IMG/VR virus record: IMGVR_UViG_3300035180_004116
Span: 1 to 57,135 of that record
Strand: one strand, 5' to 3'
Source of the DNA: a virus
Length of the DNA stretch: 57,135 nucleotides
In this document: piece after piece, positions 24,066 to 33,062 of the stretch
Layout of the letters: every line of letters starts with the position of its first letter
Numbering within the stretch: the stretch's first letter is position 1
The notes under the pieces: model-generated
What the model was told of the DNA's origin: nothing
Seen by the model: the letters and a program-made list of their open reading frames with translations, nothing else
The model's database searches: none
Program-made: the position numbers and the translations under genes

Positions 24066-25136
24066 TCACAACGTAATGATGTTCTGGCCCCAGCCTTGGG
24101 CCATCAGGAAAGAGGGATTGGTGAAGACGCCGCCGTTATATTTGTACTCGATCTGACCGCTGTCCCGGTTCTTGATCGGAAGCAGGTAGGTGACATTGGC
24201 CTTGGGAGTTTCGGCCTGCGTCTGTGTGGTCGTTGGTGTTGGCGATCCAGAAGGTGTTGGCGTTGTGCCAGGCTCATAGCCTCCAGAGCCACTGACATTG
24301 ACGATGCCGTTGCCGAAGCCATTGCCGCCGGCATCGTGATTGCCAGCGTTCGGAGCTGAGCCACCTAGCCCGGACGGCTGGTTCGCAAAGTCATGGCCGA
24401 CAATGTTGGTGCCGAGCGAGACATTCATGCCTTTCCACCCTGTAATGGCCTTGCCAATGCCATAGGCCGTACTGGCGAGGCCAATCCCTGGATTAAGGAG
24501 GCTACCGACCTTCAGGCCAAGACCGAGAACGTCTAGGTCGACGTTGGGCGTCGATGTGCCATTCCAACTGGTATATGGATCTGAATACGAGAGGCCAAGC
24601 ACGCGACCGAGCATGCCGCCGGGCGTCTGAGTAGTTGCCTTGCCCAGGGCTTCGCCGAAGCTCATAGCCTTGGACACAGGATCGGAAACGCTGTGGAGGC
24701 CAAGGCCATCCATCAGATCCTGGCTGACCTTCTGACTGACAGCAGATTCGCTGGCATTGGGTCCACCATTCCAGCCGCCGAAGTGGGCGCCCATGTCAGG
24801 AGATGTCGCGCCGTTGCTGAGGGCCTTGGTGCCATCTGGTGCGCGGCTGCCGCCATATCCACCAGTCGGAGGACCACCGCCGTCGCCGCCTTTGCCGCCG
24901 CCAGCACCACCGCCAGCCGCACCAGCGGTGTCAGCGTGGTCGGCTGCGCGGCCCCTGCCGGTTGCGCCAACGTCATAGAACTCCAGGGCGCCGTCATGCG
25001 GATTGACGGTGCCGGCTTTGCCGGCAGCGAGCAGGACCGCGATGTCTGCTGGCTGAATGTGAGCCATCATGCTGTCGCCGAAGCGCCCGTTCGCGGCAAG
25101 CTTTTGCATAACTTGAGGGGGAACTTTCCAGGCCAT
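24066..25136 (-). CDS. Virion protein with Gly-rich linker and C-terminal QGWG module, 356 aa
   Basis: The N-terminal 60 residues (GRFGDSMMAHIQPADIAVLLAAGK) resemble the GRGNDTVLAHMTPGEVAI segment of the next protein upstream. A long Gly/Pro linker follows, then a hydrophobic Gly-rich middle (VLGLGLKVGSLLNPGIG). The last 45 residues (VTYLLPIKNRDSGQI to QGWGQNIITL) are homologous to the end of the 407-aa neighbour. It lies between fibre and ejection genes, so it is probably a tail or core protein. Function unknown. Confidence 0.65.
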   Translation of the reverse strand: MAWKVPPQVMQKLAANGRFGDSMMAHIQPADIAVLLAAGKAGTVNPHDGALEFYDVGATGRGRAADHADTAGAAGGGAGGGKGGDGGGPPTGGYGGSRAPDGTKALSNGATSPDMGAHFGGWNGGPNASESAVSQKVSQDLMDGLGLHSVSDPVSKAMSFGEALGKATTQTPGGMLGRVLGLSYSDPYTSWNGTSTPNVDLDVLGLGLKVGSLLNPGIGLASTAYGIGKAITGWKGMNVSLGTNIVGHDFANQPSGLGGSAPNAGNHDAGGNGFGNGIVNVSGSGGYEPGTTPTPSGSPTPTTTQTQAETPKANVTYLLPIKNRDSGQIEYKYNGGVFTNPSFLMAQGWGQNIITL

Positions 25137-25137
25137 A

Positions 25138-26361
25138 TTACACCATGATCACATTGCCCCAGCCTTGGTTGGCCAGGGGGCTTGAGGAGAGATTGGTCGA
25201 TACCGGCTTCAGACTGATCTGGCCGGTGTTGCGGTCCTTGAGCGGGGCGTAATAGGTCACACCCGAATTGTAAGGTGTTTGCTGTGACGACGGCGTCGGG
25301 TTGACGACCGAGTTGGCATCGACCGCGGCCGGCGTAGTCGAGCCAGACGTTTGACGATCGGGGTAAGCAGCCGCACTCGTGCCAAGGTTCACTCCGCTGG
25401 ATTTCGGTGGGTCGATAGTTTGTCCCAGCATGCCGCCGGCAATTCCACCAATCCCGGCGCCGATGACCGAGCCAATGCCTGCGTTCGCGATAGAACTGCC
25501 GAGGCCATTGCCGATGTAATCGCCAACTGTTCCCGTGGTGCCGAGCAGCTTGTCGCCATAGGTGCCACCAAGCCAGGTGCCGGCTGCTGTGCCGAGCGCC
25601 CCGCCGACGCTGTCACCACCCGCATAGTCAGCAAGGCCGCCGGCAAGGGCAGCGCCGGTTGCGCCGCCGACCCCTGCATAGTCACCCAATGCGCCGCCGG
25701 CAATCGTGGCGGCGATCTTGACGACTGGGTTCTTGAAGATCTTCTTGAGCGACTTGAAGAAGCCGTATTCCGGCAAGCCGGTACTTGGATTTGTTCCCTT
25801 GTTGCTGATGACGTAGTCCTGCGGGTCGATGCCTTCTTCGGCGAAGACCTTGGCGATCATGGCCTGAAGATCCGGGCGCTGCTGGATCAGCTCAGGCGGG
25901 ATGGCCACCTCGCCAGGCGTCATGTGCGCAAGCACGGTATCGTTGCCGCGTCCCATGGCGGCCAGGTCGCGGGCTGCATATGGCGCTGGAAGGTTCAAGG
26001 TTGCCTCCGGTTCCACACGCTGGAAGTAATTGCGCAGGGCATCTGCCGTCCGGTATTTGAGGTCGGCCGGGCTGGCATTGAATGTCCAGGTGTCATTGCC
26101 GTTGTCGACCCATTGGCCACCCGGATTGTCGGGCGTGCTGTATTGGCTTTCGTTCGAGAAGGTTGGGTGGTTCGGCTTTTTCCAGGTGTCGGGCAGATGG
26201 CCGCGCGGATCTTGCGCGATGCCAGCTTTCCAGGCGCCACGCAGATCGTAGTCGCGCAGATCGTCGAGCCGGCCATTCGCTTTGGCCCATGCGAGAAAGG
26301 CCGAGTCGAGGAACGGCGCGACGTCTGTATTGTATTGGCCGGTGAGATCTGCTGGGTCCAT
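25138..26361 (-). CDS. Virion protein with TPGE motif and QGWG module, 407 aa
   Basis: The real start is MDPADLTGQYN at 26361, 1 base after the fibre stop; the longer open frame upstream is a shadow of the fibre gene. Residues about 150-200 contain AHMTPGEVAIPPELIQ, a motif common in phage tail and internal structural proteins, followed by a long Gly/Ala hydrophobic region (GGATGAALAGGLADYAGG). The C-terminus carries VTYYAPLKDRNTGQI to QGWGNVIMV, shared with the next gene. Probably a tail or internal-core component with membrane activity; not assigned to a named family. Confidence 0.68.
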   Translation of the reverse strand: MDPADLTGQYNTDVAPFLDSAFLAWAKANGRLDDLRDYDLRGAWKAGIAQDPRGHLPDTWKKPNHPTFSNESQYSTPDNPGGQWVDNGNDTWTFNASPADLKYRTADALRNYFQRVEPEATLNLPAPYAARDLAAMGRGNDTVLAHMTPGEVAIPPELIQQRPDLQAMIAKVFAEEGIDPQDYVISNKGTNPSTGLPEYGFFKSLKKIFKNPVVKIAATIAGGALGDYAGVGGATGAALAGGLADYAGGDSVGGALGTAAGTWLGGTYGDKLLGTTGTVGDYIGNGLGSSIANAGIGSVIGAGIGGIAGGMLGQTIDPPKSSGVNLGTSAAAYPDRQTSGSTTPAAVDANSVVNPTPSSQQTPYNSGVTYYAPLKDRNTGQISLKPVSTNLSSSPLANQGWGNVIMV

Positions 26362-26362
26362 A

Positions 26363-27898
26363 TCACGTGATTGACACTGCGGTTGCCAAGCCAACTTCAA
26401 GTCCGGTCGCCGACGAGGAGCCGGTAATAACGATCTGGATGAGACGGGACGTCGAGGTGGCGTCGACTTCGACGACGGAGCCGAAGTTCGCCTGGCCGAG
26501 GCTGGTGCTGACCGCCTGCGTCGAGCCAACGGTGGCGCCGTCAACAGCGAGCTGAATGGTGCAGGTGCCGGCCGAGAGCTTGTAGCCCCAGCCGGTGAAG
26601 CGCATCTTGCAGCCATAGATCCTGGCCACGTAGACGGTGGCGTTAGTGACGGAACCGCTGTTGAAGTAGTCCTTGGAGTTGACCGCCCAGATGGTCGGCA
26701 TCTGGGTGAGCGGCACTTTGGCCGTGCTGTCCAGGCTGGCAGCGCCGTTGGCCGCACCCAGATAGGTCTTCGGCACCAGGGTCGAGAAGTCGATGTTGCC
26801 ATATTCGAGCGCGGTGCCGGTGCCGTTGACCCGGAGATATTGGCTGGCATTGCTGGTCAAGAAGGCCGGCAGCGAACTGGCAGGGTTCGTCGCCAGCCAT
26901 TGGGTGCCGGTGTAGAACTTGAGCTGGTTAGGCGTCTGACTGGTGTCGAGCCAGAGATCGGTGACGGAGGGCGAAGAGGGTGTAGAGGCAGCAGCGGTGA
27001 TCTGGGCTTTGCCGATCAAGGTCGCGGCAAGGGCGTTAACCTTCGACTGCGGGATCTGATTGTCAGCAATCTGAAGCTTGGCGTAGTCGATGAAGCCGTT
27101 GGGGGCGTAGACGTCTTCCAACATCAGGCCGCCGACATTCTTGATGGCCGTGTTATCGACCGTCATGATCGTGACCTTGTCGCCTGAGCTGAGCGAGGTC
27201 ATGAAGGTGATGGTGTCTGAGTCCGGACTGTTTGTGTAGTCGGCGGCGCCGCCGGGACGCTGAAGCAGGCCATTGCGATACACGAGGAGACTTTCGTCGG
27301 CGGTGTGCGCAAACGGGAAGACGGCCTGTGCCGCTGCTGAAACCAGATCCGAGCGACGGTAGTCGGCCACCTGATTGACGCGGACGGAATAGATCGTGAC
27401 CTTGTCGTTGAGCGCGAGGCCACTCAGGAAGGTGACAGTGTTGTTGATGTCGGAGATGGTGTAGATGCCAGACGACGGCTGAAGCAGGCCGTTAACATAG
27501 ACCAGGATGTCGTCAGTGGTGCTGTCGATGTTGTAGCTGAAGACAGTCTGGCTGGCGGCGGCGGTGAAGTCCTGGCGGTTGTAGAAGAACGGGCCTTCGA
27601 TCAGGCCGAGATCCTTGCCGGCCGCACCGCGCAGGTCGCTTGCGGTGGCGACGTTGTTCCAGCCGTCACCGTCGTTGATCCACAGGCCGATGCGATATTG
27701 CAGGCCAAGGATTGGGTCGAAACGGAACTGGATCGGACCATCGAAGTCGCCGTTGTCATCGAAGATTTGGGCGAACAGCTCGCCAACCGTCTTGTCGCCA
27801 AGCTCAGCCACATTGAGGTAGCGAATGATGTTCTCGAACTCGGCATTGATGTTCGAGCTGGAGACATAGTTCTGGGAATTCAGTTGGCGCAGCCGCAT
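26363..27898 (-). CDS. Tail fibre or spike protein, 511 aa
   Basis: The first 80 residues (IIRYLNVAELGDKTVGELFA, LQYRIGLWIN) form an anchor domain shared with the larger fibre at 34894-38394. Then come two tandem beta domains with the pattern LVYVNGLLQ and LVYRNGLLQ followed by VTIYSV and VTIMTV. A middle helical/collagen-free linker and a C-terminal beta domain (FTGWGYKLSAGTCTIQLAVDG) follow. It should sit on the short tail and bind the cell surface. GAGG lies 7 nt before the ATG. No depolymerase motif is visible. Confidence 0.78.
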   Translation of the reverse strand: MRLRQLNSQNYVSSSNINAEFENIIRYLNVAELGDKTVGELFAQIFDDNGDFDGPIQFRFDPILGLQYRIGLWINDGDGWNNVATASDLRGAAGKDLGLIEGPFFYNRQDFTAAASQTVFSYNIDSTTDDILVYVNGLLQPSSGIYTISDINNTVTFLSGLALNDKVTIYSVRVNQVADYRRSDLVSAAAQAVFPFAHTADESLLVYRNGLLQRPGGAADYTNSPDSDTITFMTSLSSGDKVTIMTVDNTAIKNVGGLMLEDVYAPNGFIDYAKLQIADNQIPQSKVNALAATLIGKAQITAAASTPSSPSVTDLWLDTSQTPNQLKFYTGTQWLATNPASSLPAFLTSNASQYLRVNGTGTALEYGNIDFSTLVPKTYLGAANGAASLDSTAKVPLTQMPTIWAVNSKDYFNSGSVTNATVYVARIYGCKMRFTGWGYKLSAGTCTIQLAVDGATVGSTQAVSTSLGQANFGSVVEVDATSTSRLIQIVITGSSSATGLEVGLATAVSIT

Positions 27899-27909
27899 CT
27901 CTATCCTCG

Positions 27910-29403
27910 TTACGCTCGAACCAGCACCGCGAAGCCAGTGACCTTGAGGAGCTTGTTGCCCTTGGCAGTCAGACGGAACTGGACGCCGCGATATCGGTGC
28001 TCAAATTTGCGTTCGTACTGACGTGATAGCGGGACGTCTGGGAAGTTGTCGTCCTCTGCCAGGTCATCCACGTCAAACTTGATGGCGCTGAGCTGGTGGC
28101 CCTGTTCGTCGAAGGCTTCGACGGTAATCTCGCCGGCCCCGGTCGCCTGAAGAACGATGTGGGTCGAATCCTTGATATCGTTGAGCGCGCCGTGCCAGAA
28201 GATCGGTGTGGTGACGACCATGTCAGGAGCGAACTGCGCGTCGTCCTCAGGATTGAAGCGTTGCCAGATGCCGCCGGACGTGCCGAGCAGGTAAGTGCCA
28301 CCCAGGCCGCAGCCGCAGCGGGCATTGAGATAGTCCGAGGTGGACCATTTGACTTCACCCTGGCCGTCCGGCGGCAGGGTCATGGTCAGCTCGGTCGAGA
28401 GCTGTTCGGTCTGGGGGAAATAGACGTGATACTGATAGTTGTCCTGGTCGAACCAGGCATTGATCATCTCGGGGTCGGGGACGTACTTGACCAGCCGGCG
28501 GTAGAGATACTGGATCTTCTGGCTGAGCGGGACCGAGAAGATCGTCAGGCCGTTCTGCTCGGAGCGGTGGATCGAATGGACACCTGAGCGCGAGCAGAAC
28601 AGCAGGTCGAGGCCGGCTTGGGCGATCGTGTTGTGACTGACAGTGCCAACCTTGATGTTGGACTTATCGTCGATTTCCCATTTCGTGTAGTCGGGGTTGA
28701 GGTTGTAGACCAGGGTGGCATCGTCGGTGAAGACGGCGAGCTTGTTCTGCTCAAAGGCGCCGATACCTTTGACCTTGTCAGACGTTCCAAGCAAGTTGCG
28801 GACGTCGATGTCAGACGCCTGGGTGACGGACTTCTCGTCCTTAGCCTCGTCGTCCGGGAAGAAGTCGGCATTGTCGACACGGGAGATTTGGACGCGCGTG
28901 TCTTCGCCAATCACGCCGGCAATGGCCAGGCGGCGCTGCACGGTGGCAAGATAGGCCGGTTTCGGGTTTGTGTTGGACTTGATCGCCTCGAAGGCGGCGC
29001 CGTTGTAGCGGTACATTTGCTCGCCGCGGGCGGCCAGATAGACCGATCCGTTGAAGATCTGGGAAGTGGGGATGGCGTTGCGCTGCCAGATTTCGGTCAT
29101 GACGGTGCCGTTCTCGGAGCGCAGGTTGGTGCCACCCCCACTGAATTCAGCCCAGACGGACCGGTCGCGGCCATAAAAGTTAATGTGCTTGATGGTGCGT
29201 TCGGTGGAAGTCGAGCGTGGCTGAACGCCTGGCGCCTTGACGATCGCGCCCTGGTAGTCACAGAAGCCGTTGACCAGGCCGACCAGGTGCTGTTGATCCG
29301 GCGTTTCGAGCGCGGCTTTGTCGCGAACGGTATCGAGGCCCATGAAGTTCTCATAGGCGTAGGGTTTGACGCTGATACCCTTCTTGGAAATATAGAGGCT
29401 CAT
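27910..29403 (-). CDS. P22 gp10-like tail stabilisation protein, 497 aa
   Basis: A beta-rich protein of 497 residues (P22 gp10 is 472) with repeated propeller-like stretches (GKLAVFTDDATLVYN; NGLTIFSVPLSQKIQYLY; GTYLLGTSGGIWQRF). Such proteins close the portal channel and keep packaged DNA in place in podovirus tails. The gene overlaps the upstream gp4-like gene by ATGA, the same order as in P22-type tails. The late part DEQGHQLSAIKF looks like a terminal beta domain. Confidence 0.72.
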   Translation of the reverse strand: MSLYISKKGISVKPYAYENFMGLDTVRDKAALETPDQQHLVGLVNGFCDYQGAIVKAPGVQPRSTSTERTIKHINFYGRDRSVWAEFSGGGTNLRSENGTVMTEIWQRNAIPTSQIFNGSVYLAARGEQMYRYNGAAFEAIKSNTNPKPAYLATVQRRLAIAGVIGEDTRVQISRVDNADFFPDDEAKDEKSVTQASDIDVRNLLGTSDKVKGIGAFEQNKLAVFTDDATLVYNLNPDYTKWEIDDKSNIKVGTVSHNTIAQAGLDLLFCSRSGVHSIHRSEQNGLTIFSVPLSQKIQYLYRRLVKYVPDPEMINAWFDQDNYQYHVYFPQTEQLSTELTMTLPPDGQGEVKWSTSDYLNARCGCGLGGTYLLGTSGGIWQRFNPEDDAQFAPDMVVTTPIFWHGALNDIKDSTHIVLQATGAGEITVEAFDEQGHQLSAIKFDVDDLAEDDNFPDVPLSRQYERKFEHRYRGVQFRLTAKGNKLLKVTGFAVLVRA

Positions 29404-29948
29404 ACGTCGTCCGGTCCGAAGTCGTTGGCGAGGGTGAGCGGGTCAGACGTGGACATGCCTTGGCCGGTGTTGTCGATGTCGTAGCCTTGCAGCTCAGGGC
29501 GGCCAGGACCTTTCCACCGGTTGTAGAGAGTGCGGTTCATGGTGCGGAAATAGCGCGGCCCCTTGGTCTGGACCTTCTGGGATTCCTGCTGGACGGCATA
29601 GTAATATTGGAGGCCGGCGATCATGATGGGGTCAGGGATCGGCCGGGTCTCGGATTGCGATCGGTAATAGTCGATGCTGCCGCCGGTCCAGTATGGGTGG
29701 TGGCGCATCTCCTCGACGATCTCATTGGCGAAATCGATGAACATCGACATGACGTCGCCATCGATGACGCCAGGATTTGACTCGCCGTATTGGCGAAGCG
29801 CCCGCATCACCAGATCATCCAGACTTGCGTATGGCGTATGGCGCTGTGGGCTGCTGGACGAAAAGCCGACGGCACGAACGCCGGAGCCGCGCGTTGGCCC
29901 CTCGCGTCGGTTCTCGGTGGCGTTGGCGGTGTCGACTTTGTCGCCCAT
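29400..29948 (-). CDS. Head-tail adaptor, P22 gp4-like, 182 aa
   Basis: Residues 40-130 are helical with SLDDLVMRALRQYGE, MSMFIDFANEIVEEMRHHPYW and MIAGLQYYYAVQQ, the pattern of podovirus head-tail connector/adaptor proteins that dock under the portal. The C-terminal 50 residues are extended. Position directly before the gp10-like gene supports the assignment. There is no lysozyme motif as in P22 gp4 itself, so it is best seen as a structural adaptor. Confidence 0.65.
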   Translation of the reverse strand: MGDKVDTANATENRREGPTRGSGVRAVGFSSSSPQRHTPYASLDDLVMRALRQYGESNPGVIDGDVMSMFIDFANEIVEEMRHHPYWTGGSIDYYRSQSETRPIPDPIMIAGLQYYYAVQQESQKVQTKGPRYFRTMNRTLYNRWKGPGRPELQGYDIDNTGQGMSTSDPLTLANDFGPDDV

Positions 29949-29951
29949 GGG

Positions 29952-30269
29952 TTACTCCGCGTCGATGATGCGGCCGGTCATGTAGAACTCGTGCATGCGG
30001 AAGCGATGCGCGATTTCGGCCGGGACAATCCAGGTCAGGTGGGTATGGTCGGGGTTCCAGCCGGAATGGATGACTTCGCCGGCACACAGGATCGGGATCG
30101 GGTGCGCCTCTGGATTGGCGCTGACGAAGACGACCGAGCTTTCGTCCTGCTTTTTGACCTTGGACCCGACGTCCTTGGCTTTGGTGATTGCGGCTTTCTT
30201 GGGAGCCGCCGCAACGATCTTATTAACGTCTGACTCTGGCGCCTGGTCTTGGGTGGGGGTGTCGTCCAT
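29952..30269 (-). CDS. Small virion-cluster protein, 105 aa
   Basis: The N-terminal half is Ala/Lys/Asp-rich and probably disordered (KKAAITKAKDVGSKVKKQDE). The C-terminal half is a small folded domain with HPIPILCAGEVIHSGW and EIAHRFRMHEF. I chose the ATG at 30269 because GGAG lies 7 nt upstream; an ATG at 30281 has none. It sits between the capsid gene terminator and the adaptor gene, where decoration or head-completion proteins are often found. Function unknown. Confidence 0.65.
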   Translation of the reverse strand: MDDTPTQDQAPESDVNKIVAAAPKKAAITKAKDVGSKVKKQDESSVVFVSANPEAHPIPILCAGEVIHSGWNPDHTHLTWIVPAEIAHRFRMHEFYMTGRIIDAE

Positions 30270-30285
30270 TGGGATCTCCATGTGG

Positions 30286-30309
30286 AAAAGGGGCCGGTTT
30301 CCCGGCCCC
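30286..30309 (-). terminator. Intrinsic terminator after the capsid gene
   Basis: On the minus strand GGGGCCGG, loop GAAA, CCGGCCCC, then TTTT. It lies 35 nt past the capsid stop and just before the next gene's ribosome-binding site. It should cut downstream tail-gene transcription relative to capsid. Confidence 0.9.
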
Positions 30310-30343
30310 CGATCCTCGCTCTCGGTAAGGGCGATGTCGTCCC

Positions 30344-31531
30344 TTAGGACAGCTTGGTCCAGTTCTTCAGAACGTAGTGCGGCAACGCCGAGGTCAGCTC
30401 CAGACCGGCTTCGGTCTGGTAATAATGCTTGACGCCGTCGTAGTCGTTGTTCTGGACGTTCCGCTTCAACTGCGTGTCGCGGCCCGCCATGTAGCGATAG
30501 CCAATGTTGGCCATGTCCAGGATGATCGCGGTGCTATCGTAGCCCGGAAGCTGACGGAACATCGGATGGAGCTGGACCAGCAGGTCGCCGGCAAAGGTCG
30601 AGTAGCGGGTGAACTGGACGCCATAGGCGTTGCTCACCTGCATCGGCGACCACTTGTTCTTGGCGATCTGCATGAGGTTGGAGACCACACGCGGGCCGGC
30701 GAACATCACCTTCTCGCTGCTGCCCCAGGCGAAGAACTGTTCGATCAGGAGGCGATCGAACTCCGCTTCGGTGATGGCATTGGCGACGGTGAAGCCCGAG
30801 GCCGCGTCGACAACGTTGCTGATCAGGTTCAGCAGGCCGCCAGTGTAGCGGGTCGGGTTGGCCGAGGTGCCATTGATGATGTCGCGCTTGCCGAAGAAGA
30901 AGGCACGCTCGATGTCGCTCATGTGGAGCTTCAGCGCCTTCATCAGGGCTTCCTGCTCCTTCGACCCAGTACGCAGATAGGTGTTCTGCAAGGTGCCCGA
31001 AACCTGGACGGACGTCTTGAAGATCTGCGTGTAGTTGTAGTCGACGGTCGCATCGAACGAGATGGCGGTCGGGGCTGAACCAGCTTCCGTGTCGGCGAAG
31101 CCGGCGAAGAAGAGGTAATCAGACGCGCCAGACGAGGCAACACCAGTGCCGCCGTTACCGATGCCGCGGCTGACGGTGATCGAGGTGGCGCCAGCGGTGG
31201 AGTCGGCGGTGACGCGCATCAATTCGCCGGTCGCCGGGTCGAACAACAGGGTGCCGGCCATCAGGAGGGCAGTGTTGTCATTGGCGGTGACGGAGATCGT
31301 AGTCGCAACGTTGGTGAAGGCGGCCGAGGCACGCAGCACTTTGTCCGGGAGCTGGTCACGGAAGTGGTTGTACTTCGGGTCATCGGTGGATTGGGAATTG
31401 GCCATGGCCAACAGCGCCTGAAGCGGAGCCGAGCCATTCGGTTCCATCAGGGTAAACAGTTCGCGGTAGTTCGTGGGGCGGAAATCAGTGTTGAACTGAC
31501 CAGTGCCCCGAAGTCCAACGATAGCAGTCAT
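30344..31531 (-). CDS. Major capsid protein, SU10/HK97-fold type
   Basis: 395 residues. Features of the DUF5309/SU10-like capsid family include a central beta stretch (TLLFDPATGELMRVTADST), the VDYNYTQIFKTSVQVSGT segment, and EALMKALKLHMSDIERAFFFGKRD (spine-helix region), with a C-terminal PHYVLKNWTKL. AAGGAG lies 7 nt before the ATG, the best site in the late cluster. It is flanked on both sides by terminators and preceded by a scaffold gene. It forms the icosahedral head shell. Confidence 0.88.
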   Translation of the reverse strand: MTAIVGLRGTGQFNTDFRPTNYRELFTLMEPNGSAPLQALLAMANSQSTDDPKYNHFRDQLPDKVLRASAAFTNVATTISVTANDNTALLMAGTLLFDPATGELMRVTADSTAGATSITVSRGIGNGGTGVASSGASDYLFFAGFADTEAGSAPTAISFDATVDYNYTQIFKTSVQVSGTLQNTYLRTGSKEQEALMKALKLHMSDIERAFFFGKRDIINGTSANPTRYTGGLLNLISNVVDAASGFTVANAITEAEFDRLLIEQFFAWGSSEKVMFAGPRVVSNLMQIAKNKWSPMQVSNAYGVQFTRYSTFAGDLLVQLHPMFRQLPGYDSTAIILDMANIGYRYMAGRDTQLKRNVQNNDYDGVKHYYQTEAGLELTSALPHYVLKNWTKLS

Positions 31532-31671
31532 TGCTATCTCCTTTCGGGATCAAAGACACACCAAGGGTTTTGGTGGACCTTCGGGCTGGGCCAGGGTTCA
31601 CACTGGTGAGGGCCTTACTTGTCCGGCGAGATCTGGTGCAGGCCGAAGCGTGCGGTTCGATCTCTCGACGC

Positions 31672-31711
31672 AAAAAGTAAGGGGTGAGACGAATACCTGT
31701 CGTCCCACCCC
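31672..31711 (-). terminator. Intrinsic terminator between scaffold and capsid
   Basis: Arms 31700-31711 and 31681-31692 give a 12-bp stem with one G-U pair on the minus strand (GGGGTGGGACGA with TCGTCTCACCCC), followed by TTACTTTTT. The 140 bp from here to the capsid start hold no gene and no promoter I can call with confidence. Confidence 0.8.
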
Positions 31712-31732
31712 TGCCATCGCAGGCAACTTTTT

Positions 31733-32761
31733 TTAGCGACCGATGTTGCGGCGGTCGTAGATTTGGTTGGTGACTGCGCCGATCAGATCCTGATCTGGGT
31801 TTGCCTGCGGCGTCACACCGCTGGTGCCAGGGGCGCCATCGACTGCTCCAGTGAAGGCTTGACGACGTTGGGCCACATGACGCAGACGGTCCATTTCTGG
31901 ACTTGCCATGTTGTTCTTGAAGTCCGTCACGACCGCCATGGTGAGCTTGGGGTCGATGAAGTCTTCGAAGGTGTAGCCACGGCTGAAGGCGAAGTTGTAG
32001 AAGTCCTGCTCCGCACTGTCGGGCAGGCCAAGCTTCTGCTGGGCGGCGTTCAAGTTGGCTGCCGCCTGTTGCTGAAGGGCGCTGGCCTGGGTGTTCTTGG
32101 CAGCATTAAGCTGACTGCCGGCGGCAGCGGTGACGCCAGCCTGGCCCTGGAGAACGCCCTTGAGCAGGTTGGCCAACTCAATCTGGTTCTGCTGGATCGA
32201 CTGGATGGCATTCATATTCTCGCGGTAGCCGGGCGGCAGGGAAGCGGCATTGTCCTCTTCCCACTTCTTGAACATGGCTTCCGGGTCGTTGGCGTTTGGT
32301 GCGGCCGGTGTCGGCTGGCGATCGGCGGCTGCACCTTCGACCGGATTCTTGGAGAATGCCTTCGCCGCGGCGCGCAGATAGTCGGCGATATCCTTGCCGC
32401 TGACGTCCTGGCCTGACTGCTTCATGGCAGCGGCGATTTCATGGGCGATCCCGAGAACGTCCTGGTAAGGGGCCACCTCCGTCTGGTGACGATAGTTGAG
32501 GTCGGCATACCGCTTGGCCGTCCCGGCGATTTGGCTGGCAGTCAGCTCGCGCTTCTGGCCATTGCCGAAATCGACGATATAAGTGACCGGCTCGGCTGCT
32601 TGCTGGCTGGCTTCGGTTGCCGGAGCCGTGGCGTCCTGGACCTGTTCGTTTTGGGTCGGCGGCGCATCGGCGGGGCGCGGCGGGGCGGCCGGTGGCTGGG
32701 GCGGTGCGCCCAGACGTTGGGCTGCAATGTCACTGATAGTCTGGGTGTCAATCGGGTCCAT
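31733..32761 (-). CDS. Scaffold protein, 342 aa
   Basis: Low-complexity Pro/Ala N-terminus (QPPAAPPRPADAPPTQ), then long Gln/Ala helices (LKGVLQGQAGVTAAAG; ASALQQQAAANLNAAQQK) and an acidic, soluble profile, typical of phage scaffolds. Position directly before the capsid gene fits. It would guide capsid assembly and leave the head before packaging. No protease domain is visible. Confidence 0.8.
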   Translation of the reverse strand: MDPIDTQTISDIAAQRLGAPPQPPAAPPRPADAPPTQNEQVQDATAPATEASQQAAEPVTYIVDFGNGQKRELTASQIAGTAKRYADLNYRHQTEVAPYQDVLGIAHEIAAAMKQSGQDVSGKDIADYLRAAAKAFSKNPVEGAAADRQPTPAAPNANDPEAMFKKWEEDNAASLPPGYRENMNAIQSIQQNQIELANLLKGVLQGQAGVTAAAGSQLNAAKNTQASALQQQAAANLNAAQQKLGLPDSAEQDFYNFAFSRGYTFEDFIDPKLTMAVVTDFKNNMASPEMDRLRHVAQRRQAFTGAVDGAPGTSGVTPQANPDQDLIGAVTNQIYDRRNIGR

Positions 32762-33062
32762 GGTTATCCTCTCCGGCCATAGCGGGGTCTGGCATTGCTT
32801 GGGCTGCCTCCATCATCAGATCGTTCTCGATCTTTTGGGTCAGACGGTCAGGCACGTTCTTGAAGTTCTGTGCGGCGAATATTGCACCGCGACGGAAGTG
32901 CATTTCGTCCCCTGTCATTTGGGCTGAGACGGCCATGCCATAAGCGGCACGGACTACGTCCTGGTCGATCGCCTCGCAGAGGTACTGCCAGCCGGGGCTG
33001 GCCAAGAGGGATTTGAGCGCCGACAGCTTTTCGGCCTGGGCGCGGACCTCGCTTTCAGTCAT
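32748..33062 (-). CDS. Conserved late-cluster protein, 104 aa
   Basis: A helical acidic protein with EKLSALKSLLASPGWQYLCE, MTGDEMHFRRGAIFAAQNF and an acidic tail (MAGEDNHGPD). Similar small proteins of unknown role occur near scaffold/portal genes of podoviruses. It overlaps the scaffold start by 14 nt and the collar-gene stop by ATGA. No function is assigned. Confidence 0.65.
   Translation of the reverse strand: MTESEVRAQAEKLSALKSLLASPGWQYLCEAIDQDVVRAAYGMAVSAQMTGDEMHFRRGAIFAAQNFKNVPDRLTQKIENDLMMEAAQAMPDPAMAGEDNHGPD

Noticed and set aside
26362-26850. N-terminal extension of the 407-aa virion protein
   Set aside because: The open frame there lies inside the fibre gene and is low-complexity; the start at 26361 follows the fibre stop.
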